A DNA stretch of 64,000 nt from the NCBI RefSeq assembly GCF_003626535.1, contig NZ_RBAL01000006.1:310001-374000 (forward strand), read 5' to 3'. This DNA comes from Streptomyces hoynatensis (GTDB lineage: Bacteria > Actinomycetota > Actinomycetes > Streptomycetales > Streptomycetaceae). Positions 1-10,171 of this stretch are shown here, in pieces. The notes beneath the pieces were generated by a model. That model searched no databases and was not told the DNA's origin. It saw only the letters and a list, made by a program, of their open reading frames with translations. Within the stretch, counting starts at the first letter, position 1; the number at the start of each line of letters is the position of its first letter. The position numbers were made by a program, and so were the translations under genes.

Positions 1-1
1 G

Positions 2-306
2 CTGGTGAACGTCGCCCCGCGGCTGACCCTCGCCATGCTCCGGGCGCTGCGCGCGGCCGACTACCCGGCGGCGATGCGGATCTGGGAGGAGATCAGGCCC
101 TTCGAGGAGCTGCGCGCCGAGCGGCAGTCGGCCAACAACGTGACGGTCGTGAAGGAGGCCCTGGCCCACCTCGGGCTGTGCCGCCGCGACATCAGGCCGC
201 CGAGCAGCCCGCTGCCCGAGGCGGAACGCGGCGCCGTGGCCGCGCTCGTCGGCAGGTGGCGCGCGGCCGGGAGCACCTCCGAGGCGCCCGGGACGGAGGT
301 GCGGCG

Positions 307-310
<4 letters not shown>
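2..310 (+). CDS. DapA/NanA-superfamily aldolase-dehydratase, C-terminal part
   Basis: The gene starts before the window; the reading frame is open from base 2 and ends at TGA 308-310. The about 102 visible residues are the helical C-terminal end of a dihydrodipicolinate synthase-like TIM-barrel enzyme: the motifs NNVTVVKEAL and CRRDIRPP are typical of the family tail, just before the last helix. The catalytic Lys lies outside. Its stop overlaps the start of the IlvD/Edd dehydratase (ATGA), so the two are co-translated. That pairing is typical of sugar-acid catabolism (a 2-keto-3-deoxy acid made by the dehydratase is processed by the DapA-like enzyme). Whether it is a decarboxylating dehydratase or a retro-aldolase cannot be told from this fragment. 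Confidence 0.75.
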
Positions 311-2154
<1,844 letters not shown>

Positions 2155-2341
2155 ACGCGCGCCCCTCCCCGGAGGGGCGCGCACCCCCCCGTCCCCGGAA
2201 GATCCCACACGCCTCCGCAGCACCCCGCACGACCCCGCAGGACCCGCAAGTCCGCGGGACCCCCGCACGATCCAGCACCTCCCCGGCCCGCGAGAGCAGC
2301 CGCACGACGCGCGCGGGCCGCAAAGCCCCACGGAAAGACCC

Positions 2342-2370
2342 TTGCACAGCCCTGAGAAAGCGCTTCACCG
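2342..2370 (+). promoter_or_regulatory. Possible LacI-type operator before the transporter operon
   Basis: The 245-bp gap before the permeases contains AAGCGCTT (2358-2365), the palindromic core of many LacI-family sugar operators, within GAGAAAGCGCTTCACC; the flanks are imperfect. A -35-like TTGCAC sits at 2342-2347, but no good -10 follows. No LacI gene is in the window. Suggestive only. Confidence 0.4.
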
Positions 2371-2399
2371 CCCCGCCGTCCAGAACGGAGAGAGCCGTC

Positions 2400-3329
2400 A
2401 TGGCCGATGCCGTGAAAGCCAGAAGCCGGCCCCTGAGGCGTCGCCGTGCCGGAAGTACCCCCCGCTATCTGCCCTATGTGCTGATCGCGCCCGCCGCCCT
2501 GCTGATGCTCGGCTTCATCGCCTATCCGATGCTGAGCGTCCTCCAGTACAGCCTGCGCGATTACAACGTCACAAAGCCCTGGCGGAACGGGTTCGCAGGA
2601 CTGGACAACTTCAAGGAGATCTTCACCGAGGACGACTTCTTCTGGGACACCCTCGCCTTCAGCGGCCGCTGGGTGCTGGTCGAGGTCGCGCTCCAGCTCG
2701 TCTTCGGCCTGGTCCTCGCGCTGCTGATCAACCAGACCTTCGTCGGCCGCGGCCTGGCCCGCGCCCTCGTCTTCTCGCCGTGGGCGGTCTCCGGCGTGCT
2801 GACCAGCACCATCTGGATTCTGCTCTACAACCCCTCCACCGGCGTCAGCCGGTACCTCGCCGACGCCGGCATCGGGGAGTACGGCACCTCGATACTCTCC
2901 GACCCCGGCACCGTCTTCTGGGGCGTGGTGGTCGCCGAACTCTGGCGCGGCGTCCCGTTCTTCGCGATCCTCCTGCTCGCCGACCTGCAGTCGGTGTCCA
3001 AGGACCTCTACGAGGCGGCGGCGGTGGACGGGGCCGGGCGCCTGCGGCAGTTCTGGCACATCACGCTGCCGCACCTGCGGGACGCGATCGTGCTGTCCAC
3101 CCTGCTGCGCGGCGTCTGGGAGTTCAACAACGTCGACCTCCTCTACACCCTCACGCACGGCGGGCCGGCCGGCGCCACCACCACGCTGCCGCTCTACGTC
3201 GCCCAGACCGGCATCGACGGAAACGAGTTCGGGTACGCCGCCGCGCTGACCACCGTGGCCTTCGTGATCCTCCTGTTCTGTTCGATCCTCTACCTGCGCC
3301 TGAGCAAGTTCGGAGGCGATGACCAGTGA
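2400..3329 (+). CDS. Sugar ABC transporter permease, MalF type
   Basis: 309 residues, inner-membrane permease of a CUT1-type carbohydrate importer. Basic N-terminus, then about six membrane segments (first: YVLIAPAALLMLGFIAYPML). The EAA loop that contacts the ATPase is seen near residues 204-225 (YEAAAVDGAGRLRQFWHITL). The ATG is preceded by GGAGAG. The gene overlaps the next one by four bases (GTGA). No ATPase is encoded here; Streptomyces sugar importers of this class usually share the MsiK ATPase, which is known biology, not seen in this window. With the second permease, Gfo/Idh enzyme, GH43 and binding protein it forms one operon. Confidence 0.92.
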   Translation: MADAVKARSRPLRRRRAGSTPRYLPYVLIAPAALLMLGFIAYPMLSVLQYSLRDYNVTKPWRNGFAGLDNFKEIFTEDDFFWDTLAFSGRWVLVEVALQLVFGLVLALLINQTFVGRGLARALVFSPWAVSGVLTSTIWILLYNPSTGVSRYLADAGIGEYGTSILSDPGTVFWGVVVAELWRGVPFFAILLLADLQSVSKDLYEAAAVDGAGRLRQFWHITLPHLRDAIVLSTLLRGVWEFNNVDLLYTLTHGGPAGATTTLPLYVAQTGIDGNEFGYAAALTTVAFVILLFCSILYLRLSKFGGDDQ

Positions 3330-4219
3330 CCTCGGCCGTCATCGACCGGGAGCCGCTCCCGGACACCGCCCCTCAGGACCCGCCCCGGGCCGGCCGCCGG
3401 CGCCGGCGCCACGACCAGCCGCCGCGCTGGCAGCTGTTCGTGCCCCTGGGCGTCTACCTGCTCTTCACGCTCGTCCCCTTCTACTGGATGCTGCTGTTCG
3501 CGCTCCGCGAGTCCGGCTCGGACTCGCTGGTGCCCTGGCCGATCACCTTCGAGCACTTCGAGAAGGTGTGGAACGAGCGCAGCTTCGACACATACTTCTT
3601 CAACAGCATCCAGGTCGGCGTGGCCACCATGGTGATGACGCTGCTCGTCGCCCTCTCCGGCGGCTACGCCCTGGCCCGCTTCAGGTTCAGGCTGCGGATG
3701 CCGTTCATGCTGGCCCTGCTGTGCTCGCAGTTCATCCCCGGCGCGCTGCTGCTTGTGCCGCTCTTCGAGGTGTTCCGCGAGCTGCAGATGCTCAACTCGC
3801 TGGGCAGCGTGATCATCGCCGAGACCGTCTTCCAGCTGCCGCTGTCGATGATCCTCATCAGCGGCTTCATCAGGAACGTGCCGCCCTCCCTGGAGGAGGC
3901 CGCCTGGGTGGACGGCTGCTCCCGGCTGCGCGGCTTCCTCGCCATCGTGCTCCCGCTGCTGCGCCCCGGCCTGGTCGCCGTCGGCTCCTTCGCCTTCGTG
4001 CACAGCTGGAACCACTTCCTGTTCGCCCTGATGTTCCTCAGCTCCCAGGACAAGCAGACCATCCCCGTCGGCCTCAACACGCTCATCGGCTCCGACAGCG
4101 TCGACCTCGGCGCCCTGGCCGCCGGCGGCGTGGTGGCGGCCCTGCCCGTGGTGATCGTCTTCGCCTTCATCCAGCGCTGGCTGATCACCGGCTTCAGCGC
4201 CGGGGCGGTGAAGGGCTGA
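3326..4219 (+). CDS. Sugar ABC transporter permease, MalG type
   Basis: 297 residues, second membrane subunit of the CUT1-type importer. Six predicted membrane segments start at about residue 36 (LFVPLGVYLLFTLVPFYWML). The EAA motif EEAAWVDGC occurs near residue 190. Start GTG overlaps the stop of the upstream permease; its own stop overlaps the ATG of the oxidoreductase (TGATG), so the whole block is translationally coupled. Basic, Arg-rich first 35 residues are cytoplasmic. Confidence 0.92.
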   Translation: MTSAVIDREPLPDTAPQDPPRAGRRRRRHDQPPRWQLFVPLGVYLLFTLVPFYWMLLFALRESGSDSLVPWPITFEHFEKVWNERSFDTYFFNSIQVGVATMVMTLLVALSGGYALARFRFRLRMPFMLALLCSQFIPGALLLVPLFEVFRELQMLNSLGSVIIAETVFQLPLSMILISGFIRNVPPSLEEAAWVDGCSRLRGFLAIVLPLLRPGLVAVGSFAFVHSWNHFLFALMFLSSQDKQTIPVGLNTLIGSDSVDLGALAAGGVVAALPVVIVFAFIQRWLITGFSAGAVKG

Positions 4220-5403
4220 TGGCCGCGCACGCGCTGCCCGTCCCCGTGGTGCTCGCGGGCGCCCGCGGCCACGGCCGCTGGCACCTGCGCAACCTCGGGC
4301 GGCTGGCCACGCAGGGCCTCGTCCGGCTGGTCGGGGTCTGCGAGCTGGACCCGCTCGGCCCCGAGGAGCTGGCCGAGGCCGCGCCCCAGGAGGGCCCGGC
4401 GCCCGTGCCCGAGCAGTCCGCCGACCTGGCCTGGCTGCTCGACCGCACCGGGGCCGAGATCGCCGTGATCTGCACGCCGATCCACACCCACGAGGAGCTG
4501 GGCCTGATCGCCGCCGCCCGCGGCGTCCACCTGCTGCTTGAGAAGCCGCCCACCCCCTCCTACGCGGCCTTCCTGCGCCTGGCCGAGGGCGTCGCCGCGG
4601 CCGGCACCGCCTGCCAGATCGGCTTCCAGTCGCTGGGCTCCGCTGCCGTGACCGAGATCCGCCGGCTGATCGCCGAGGGCGCCATCGGCCGGGTGCGCGG
4701 CCTCGGCGCCGCGGGCGCCTGGGTGCGGGAGGAGGCGTACTGGCGGCGCGCCCCCTGGGGCGGCCACCGCACCCTCGACGGACGCGACGTGGTGGACGGG
4801 GTGCTCACCAACCCCCTGGCGCACGCGGTGGCCACCGCCCTGCGCATCGAGGGCACCGACCGGGCCGAGGACGTCGCCGGCATCGAGCTGGAGCTGTACC
4901 GGGTCAACGACATCGCCGCCGACGACACCTCCTGCGCCCGGATCACCACCGTGGGCGGCGGCCGGATCGTGACCACCGTGACCCTGGCCGCCGAGAGCCC
5001 GGGCGAGCCCTACGTGGTGGTGCACGGCGAGAGCGGCCGGATCACCCTCTGGTACAAGGCGGACCGGGTGCTGCTGGAACGCCGGGGCCACGCCCCGGAG
5101 ACCACCGACCACCCGCGCACCGACCTGCTCGCCAACCTGGTCGCCCACCTGCGCGGCCACGCGCCGCTGCTGGTCCCGGTCGAGCGCACCGGGGCGTTCA
5201 CCCGCCTCGTCGAGGCGGTGCGCACCGCCCCGGAACCGGTGGCGCTGCCGCCGGACGCCTGGCGCGTCGAGCCGGGCGTGCAGGGGCCGCGCCGGGTCAT
5301 CCCCGGCATCGACGAGCTGACGGCCCGCGGCGCCCGCGAACTCGCCCTGTACTCGGAGCTGGGCGCGCCCTGGGCCGACTACCCGAGAAAGGCCACGCGA
5401 TGA
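4219..5403 (+). CDS. Gfo/Idh/MocA-family NAD(P)-dependent oxidoreductase
   Basis: 394 residues. N-terminal Rossmann fold with a variant dinucleotide motif (LAGARGHGRWH, residues about 10-20), the family motif EKPPTP near residue 107, then the alpha/beta substrate domain. Enzymes of this family oxidise or reduce sugars, inositols and sugar acids. Start ATG overlaps the permease stop and the stop overlaps the ATG of the GH43 gene, so it belongs to the sugar-uptake operon and probably acts on the imported sugar or its GH43 product. Specific substrate unknown. Confidence 0.85.
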   Translation: MAAHALPVPVVLAGARGHGRWHLRNLGRLATQGLVRLVGVCELDPLGPEELAEAAPQEGPAPVPEQSADLAWLLDRTGAEIAVICTPIHTHEELGLIAAARGVHLLLEKPPTPSYAAFLRLAEGVAAAGTACQIGFQSLGSAAVTEIRRLIAEGAIGRVRGLGAAGAWVREEAYWRRAPWGGHRTLDGRDVVDGVLTNPLAHAVATALRIEGTDRAEDVAGIELELYRVNDIAADDTSCARITTVGGGRIVTTVTLAAESPGEPYVVVHGESGRITLWYKADRVLLERRGHAPETTDHPRTDLLANLVAHLRGHAPLLVPVERTGAFTRLVEAVRTAPEPVALPPDAWRVEPGVQGPRRVIPGIDELTARGARELALYSELGAPWADYPRKATR

Positions 5404-7022
5404 CCGTCACCCCCTCAGGCAGCGGCGCGCCGGGAGCCGGAAGGCCCGGGCGCTACCGCAACCCCGTGCTCGCGGCGGACTGGTCGGACCCGGACGCCAT
5501 CCGGGTCGGCGAGGACTTCTACCTCACCGCCTCCAGCTTCTCCCGCGTGCCGGGGCTGCCGCTGCTGCACTCCCGCAACCTGGTCGACTGGCGGCTGATC
5601 GGGCACGCCCTGAAGCGCCTCGAACCCGCCGGCGTCTTCGACGTGCCCCGGCACGACTGCGGCGTGTGGGCCCCGGCGCTGCGCCATCACGCCGGCCGCT
5701 TCTGGATCTTCTGGGGCGACCCCGACCACGGCATCCAGCAGGTCAGCGCCCCCGCCATCGAGGGGCCCTGGAGCGAGCCGGTGCTGCTGAAGCCGGGCCG
5801 CGGCCTGATCGACCCCTGCCCGCTGTGGACCGAGGACGGCGCCTACCTGGTGCACGGCTGGGCCAAGTCCCGCTCCGGCATCAAGAACCGGCTCACCGGG
5901 CACCGGATGAGCGAGGACGGCACCGCGCTGCTCGACGAGGGCCGGGTGATCGTCGACGGCGACGCGCTGCCCGGCTGGTTCACCCTGGAGGGGCCCAAGC
6001 TCTACCGGCGCGAGGGATGGTTCTGGATCTTCGCCCCGGCGGGCTCGGTGGAGACCGGCTGGCAGGGCGCGTTCCGCTCGCGGGACTTCTTCGGCCCCTA
6101 CGAGGAGCGCGTCGTCCTCGCCCAGGGCGACACCGAGGTCAACGGCCCGCACCAGGGCGCCTGGGTGGACGCCCCCGACGGGCGGGACTGGTTCCTGCAC
6201 TTCCAGCAGCGCGCCCCGTTCGGCCGGGTGGTGCACCTCCAGCCGATGCGCTGGGACGAGGAGGGCTGGCCCGTGCTGGGCGAGGGCGGCAGCCCGGTGG
6301 CGGAGCACGCCCTCCCGGTGCCGCTGCCCGGGGTGGAGCCGCACGGGCCCGCGACCGACGACGACTTCCCCGGCGGGGAGTTCGGCCCGCAGTGGTCCTG
6401 GACCGCCAACCCCAGGCCCGGGCTGACCCTGGCGCACGGCGGCCGGGGCCTGCGGCTGGTGTGCCGCCGCTCGCCCGACGCGGCCGACCTGCGCCGGCTG
6501 CCCTGGCTGCTGGCCCAGCGCCTGCCCGTGGGGCCGCTGACGGTCAGCGTCGACCTTTCCCTGCACGGCGAGGAGCCGGGCGCCCGGGCCGGACTCGCCG
6601 TGCTCGGCGACGCGTTCGCCTGGATCGGCCTCGAACGCGGCGCCGACGGCGTGCGGTTCGTCCACCGCTTCGCCGAGCAGACCGCGGGCCGGGAGCGGGA
6701 CGCGGCCCCCTCCCGCCCGGCGCCCGCCGGCCTGGCCCGGCTGCGGATCGACGTCCGCGCCGACGGGCGGTGCCGCTTTTCCGCCGCCCTGCCGGAGGCG
6801 GCGGGCGCCGAGGCGCCCCCGACGCCCTCCGGCTTCGAGTTCGCCGCCACCCCCTGGCGCTGGGTCGGCGCCCAGCTGGCCCTCTTCGCCGTCGCCCCCG
6901 GGGAGGCGGAGGAGGCGGGGGAGGACCCGGGAAAGCCCGCGGCGAAGGGCGGGGCGAAGGGCGAGGCGGCCGCCGGGCACGCCGAGTTCCGCGCCTTCCG
7001 CGTCACCTTCGCCGCCCCCTGA
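5400..7022 (+). CDS. GH43-family glycoside hydrolase (beta-xylosidase/arabinofuranosidase-like)
   Basis: 540 residues, no signal peptide, so likely a cytoplasmic glycosidase acting on imported oligosaccharides. N-terminal five-bladed propeller: base Asp in ADWSDPDAI, transition-state Asp in GLIDPCPLW, acid Glu in LEGPKLYRR. From about residue 320 (DDDFPGGEFGPQWSW) a concanavalin-like domain as in GH43 beta-xylosidases. Near the C-terminus (about 500-525) a Glu/Gly/Lys/Ala low-complexity insertion. Translationally coupled to the Gfo/Idh gene (ATGA). Xylo- versus arabino-oligosaccharide specificity cannot be decided from sequence alone. Confidence 0.88.
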   Translation: MTVTPSGSGAPGAGRPGRYRNPVLAADWSDPDAIRVGEDFYLTASSFSRVPGLPLLHSRNLVDWRLIGHALKRLEPAGVFDVPRHDCGVWAPALRHHAGRFWIFWGDPDHGIQQVSAPAIEGPWSEPVLLKPGRGLIDPCPLWTEDGAYLVHGWAKSRSGIKNRLTGHRMSEDGTALLDEGRVIVDGDALPGWFTLEGPKLYRREGWFWIFAPAGSVETGWQGAFRSRDFFGPYEERVVLAQGDTEVNGPHQGAWVDAPDGRDWFLHFQQRAPFGRVVHLQPMRWDEEGWPVLGEGGSPVAEHALPVPLPGVEPHGPATDDDFPGGEFGPQWSWTANPRPGLTLAHGGRGLRLVCRRSPDAADLRRLPWLLAQRLPVGPLTVSVDLSLHGEEPGARAGLAVLGDAFAWIGLERGADGVRFVHRFAEQTAGRERDAAPSRPAPAGLARLRIDVRADGRCRFSAALPEAAGAEAPPTPSGFEFAATPWRWVGAQLALFAVAPGEAEEAGEDPGKPAAKGGAKGEAAAGHAEFRAFRVTFAAP

Positions 7023-7079
7023 CACCCGCACCCGGGGCCGCGCCCCCACGAGCGCCTGCGTGGCCACCCCACGAACACC

Positions 7080-7113
7080 AGAGTTCGACGAGCACGAGAG
7101 TTCGACGAGCACC
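7080..7113 (+). repeat. Tandem 17-bp direct repeat upstream of the binding-protein gene
   Basis: AGAGTTCGACGAGCAC occurs twice, at 7080-7095 and 7097-7112, separated by one base. It lies in the 177-bp gap between the GH43 stop and the solute-binding protein start; it may be a regulator site or a neutral duplication. Confidence 0.7.
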
Positions 7114-7199
7114 ACCCGGTGAGCAGCAGCGCACCGGCGAGCACCACCGCACCTCTCACACCGGTCCATCCTTTTCCACGCACGAGGAGAGCCGCACGA

Positions 7200-8528
7200 A
7201 TGAGAAGATCCCCGCGCCGCGGTCTCGCCGCCGTCGCCACCGCACTCGTCCTCGCCGCGGCCGCATCCGGCTGCGGTGACTCGGGGACGAGTTCAGGTTC
7301 CGAGGGCGACGGCACCGGCAAGATCACCTTCTGGGACAACAACGGAGGCGTCAGGACCGAGGTCTGGGAGCAGATCATCGACGCCTTCGAGGAGGAGAAC
7401 CCCGACATCGAGGTCGAGTACGTCGGGGTCCCGATCGCCGACGTGCAGTCCAAGTACGACGCCGCCATCCAGGGCGGCGACGGCCTGCCGGACGTCGGCG
7501 GCGTCAGCACCTCCTACCTGGCCAACCTGGTCGCCCAGGGCGCCCTCGACCCGGTCACCGACCGGCTCGCCGAGAGCGGCCTCGACCAGCAGCTGCTTCC
7601 GGCCATGCTGGACAGCGTCCGCGCCACCGTCGGCGAGGGCGAGGAGCTGTACTCGGTGCCCACCTCGGCCAATCAGGGCGTGCTGTGGTACCGCACCGAC
7701 CTGTTCGAGGCCGCCGGCCTGCAACCGCCCACCACCTGGGACAACTTCTACACCGCCGCCGAGGAGCTGACGGACCGGGAGCACAACAGGTTCGGCTTCA
7801 CCATCCGCGGCGGCGCCGGCTCGGTCGCCCAGGCGCTCGACATGATGTACGCGCAGTCCGGCATCGACTCGTTCTGGGAGGGCGACGAGACCACGGTCAA
7901 CGACCCGGCGAACGTGGAGGCCCTGGAGAACTACGTCGGGCTCTACAACACGGTGACCCCCGAGGCCGACCTCAACAACGACTTCACCAACATGGTCGCC
8001 ACCTTCACCGGCGGCGAGGTCGGCATGCTCCAGCACAACCTGGGCTCCTACCAGGACCACATCGACGCCTTCGGCGAGGGCGTGGTGGACGGGCTGCCGA
8101 TGCCGACTCAGGAGGAGGGCGGCCCGCACACCTTCGTCTCCAACCCGGTGGACGGGCTCGGCCTGTTCAAGTCGAGCGACAACAAGGAGGCCGCCTGGCG
8201 GTTCATCGAGTTCGCCGCCTCCCACGAGATGAACAGCCTGTGGAACGAGTCGGCCGGCTCCATCCCCGCCAACACGGAGGCGCTGAACGACGACTGGATC
8301 CAGTCGGCGCCGCCCACCCAGGCCGCCGTCGAGGCGCTGAGCGACGAGCGCACCACCATCGTCCAGCTCCCGTACTACCTGCCGGACTGGAACAACATCA
8401 CCAAGGCGGACACCGAGCCCAACTTCCAGCGGGTGCTGCTCGGCGAGATGAGCGCCCAGGACTTCCTCGACGACCTCGCCGACCGGCTGAACGAGGCCCA
8501 GGCCGAGTGGCTGGAGCAGCAGGAGTAA
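7200..8528 (+). CDS. Extracellular sugar-binding lipoprotein of ABC transporter
   Basis: 442 residues. Lipoprotein signal peptide (RR near the N-terminus, hydrophobic Ala/Val/Leu core, lipobox AASGC with C25 as the lipidated Cys), a Ser/Gly linker, then a family 1 solute-binding fold (ITFWDNNGG start, LYSVPTSANQGVLWYRTDLF hinge region). Start ATG is preceded by GAGGAGAG. The ATG chosen gives the signal peptide; an upstream in-frame GTG would bury it. Placing the binding-protein gene last, after permeases, oxidoreductase and GH43, is the reverse of the usual order; the 177-bp gap before it may hold its own promoter or a processing site. Confidence 0.92.
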   Translation: MRRSPRRGLAAVATALVLAAAASGCGDSGTSSGSEGDGTGKITFWDNNGGVRTEVWEQIIDAFEEENPDIEVEYVGVPIADVQSKYDAAIQGGDGLPDVGGVSTSYLANLVAQGALDPVTDRLAESGLDQQLLPAMLDSVRATVGEGEELYSVPTSANQGVLWYRTDLFEAAGLQPPTTWDNFYTAAEELTDREHNRFGFTIRGGAGSVAQALDMMYAQSGIDSFWEGDETTVNDPANVEALENYVGLYNTVTPEADLNNDFTNMVATFTGGEVGMLQHNLGSYQDHIDAFGEGVVDGLPMPTQEEGGPHTFVSNPVDGLGLFKSSDNKEAAWRFIEFAASHEMNSLWNESAGSIPANTEALNDDWIQSAPPTQAAVEALSDERTTIVQLPYYLPDWNNITKADTEPNFQRVLLGEMSAQDFLDDLADRLNEAQAEWLEQQE

Positions 8529-8659
8529 CCGCCGCGCCCCGCACCGCCGCACCGCACGTACCAGGCACCACCCGAGGCGCCGCGGCGGACCCCAGGGCCC
8601 GCCGCGGCGCGTCACCCCCGAGCACGTCCTTCGACCGTCTCACCCCCAACGGAGCCGCG

Positions 8660-10057
8660 ATGTACGTCAGATCAGCAAGAACGGCAAGCACGGCAAGCAC
8701 GGCAGGAACGGCCGGAAGAATCGCCCTGACGGGCTGCGCCGCCCTCGTCCTCGGCCTGCTGCCCCAGGCGGCGCTCGCCCACGGCCACCCGGGACACCAC
8801 GGCCACGGGCAGGGCCACGGTCACGGGCAGGCGGGGGACCCCGCCCGTGAGGTGCTTGCCGAGGACGACGGCTGGGCCGCGGCCGGGGGCGGCGTCACCG
8901 GCGGCTCGGCGGCCGACGCCGAGCACACCTTCACCGTCTCCACCCGCGAGGAGCTGGCCGCCGCCCTGGCCGCGGCGGACGGCGAGCCCACCCTCATCCG
9001 GGTCCGGGGCACCATCGACGCCAACACCGACGCCGAGGGCAACCCGCTGAGCTGCGAGGACTACGCCACCGACGGCTACACCCGGGAGGGCTACCTCGCC
9101 GCCTACGACCCCGCGACCTGGGGCAGGGAGGACCCCTCGGGACCCCTGGAGGAGGCCCGGATCGCCTCCGCCGCCCGGCAGGCCGAGCGGGTGAAGCTCT
9201 CCGTCGGCTCCGACACCACGATCATCGGCCTCGGCGACGACGCCAGGCTGCTGGGCGCCACCCTGAACGTCAGCGGCCAGGACAACGTCATCGTCCGCAA
9301 CCTCACCTTCGAGGACGCCTTCGACTGCTTCCCCTACTGGGACCCCACCGACGGCGAGTTCGGCGAGTGGAACTCCGAGTACGACAACCTGGTGCTCTCC
9401 GGCTCCACCCACGTCTGGGTCGACCACAACACCTTCACCGACGGCCGCCGCCCCGACGCCGCGCAGCCGCGCTACTTCGGCCGCCTCTTCCAGCAGCACG
9501 ACGGGCAGCTCGACGTGGTGCGCGGCGCCGACCTGGTGACCGCGAGCTGGAACGTCTTCACCGAGCACGACAAGACGATCCTGGTCGGCAACAGCGACGG
9601 CGCGAGCGCCACCGACCGCGGCAGGCTGCGGGTGACCTTCCACCACAACCTGTTCCACAACCTGACCGAACGCGCCCCCCGGGTCCGCTACGGCCGGGTC
9701 GACGCCTACAACAACCACTACGCCCAGGACGCGGGCCGCGACTACGCCTACAGCTGGGGCATCGGCAGGGAGTCCGGCCTGCTCGCCGAGTACAACGCCT
9801 TCACCCTGCCCGCGGGGGTCGACGCCGCGCAGACCATCCACCAGTGGACGGCCGGCACCTCGCTCACCGAGAACGGGAACTGGGTCAACGGCGAGCCCAC
9901 CGACCTGCTCGCCGCGTACCGCGCCGCCAACCCGGGCAGCGATCTCGGCGACGACTCCGGCTGGACCCCGGAGTTGCGCGCCCGCGTCGACGACCCGCGG
10001 CGGGTGCCCGCCCTGGTCGACGAGGGGGCGGGCGCGGGGAACCTGAGGCGGCACTAG
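8660..10057 (+). CDS. Secreted pectate lyase, polysaccharide lyase family 1
   Basis: 465 residues. Sec signal peptide (hydrophobic LTGCAALVLGLLPQAALA) followed by an unusual His/Gly-rich stretch (HGHPGHHGHGQGHGHGQ). Parallel beta-helix lyase motifs: VIVRNLTFEDAFD, THVWVDHNTFTDG (calcium-binding Asp region, about 253-260), HDKTILVGNSDG, and the catalytic Arg in ERAPRVRYGRVDAYNNHY (about R338). Cleaves polygalacturonate by beta-elimination outside the cell. RBS GGAG precedes the ATG. A 9-bp repeat encodes the AST repeats in the n-region. It follows the sugar operon and fits with uronate dehydrogenase further along. Confidence 0.93.
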   Translation: MYVRSARTASTASTAGTAGRIALTGCAALVLGLLPQAALAHGHPGHHGHGQGHGHGQAGDPAREVLAEDDGWAAAGGGVTGGSAADAEHTFTVSTREELAAALAAADGEPTLIRVRGTIDANTDAEGNPLSCEDYATDGYTREGYLAAYDPATWGREDPSGPLEEARIASAARQAERVKLSVGSDTTIIGLGDDARLLGATLNVSGQDNVIVRNLTFEDAFDCFPYWDPTDGEFGEWNSEYDNLVLSGSTHVWVDHNTFTDGRRPDAAQPRYFGRLFQQHDGQLDVVRGADLVTASWNVFTEHDKTILVGNSDGASATDRGRLRVTFHHNLFHNLTERAPRVRYGRVDAYNNHYAQDAGRDYAYSWGIGRESGLLAEYNAFTLPAGVDAAQTIHQWTAGTSLTENGNWVNGEPTDLLAAYRAANPGSDLGDDSGWTPELRARVDDPRRVPALVDEGAGAGNLRRH

Positions 10058-10063
10058 CCTCCT

Positions 10064-10091
10064 CGGGACCCGGGACCCGGGACCCGGGACC
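10064..10091 (+). repeat. Four perfect CGGGACC heptamers
   Basis: Seven-base unit CGGGACC repeated four times directly after the pectate lyase stop, with a decayed fifth copy. Each unit is partly self-complementary (GGGACCCGGG), so the tract can fold and may act as a terminator-like structure. Confidence 0.75.
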
Positions 10092-10171
10092 CGGAAACCC
10101 GGACCCACGGCACCGAAGCACCGCCGCACGAGTGCGCGGGGGCGGCATCGCCCCCGCGCGGAGGAGGAACG

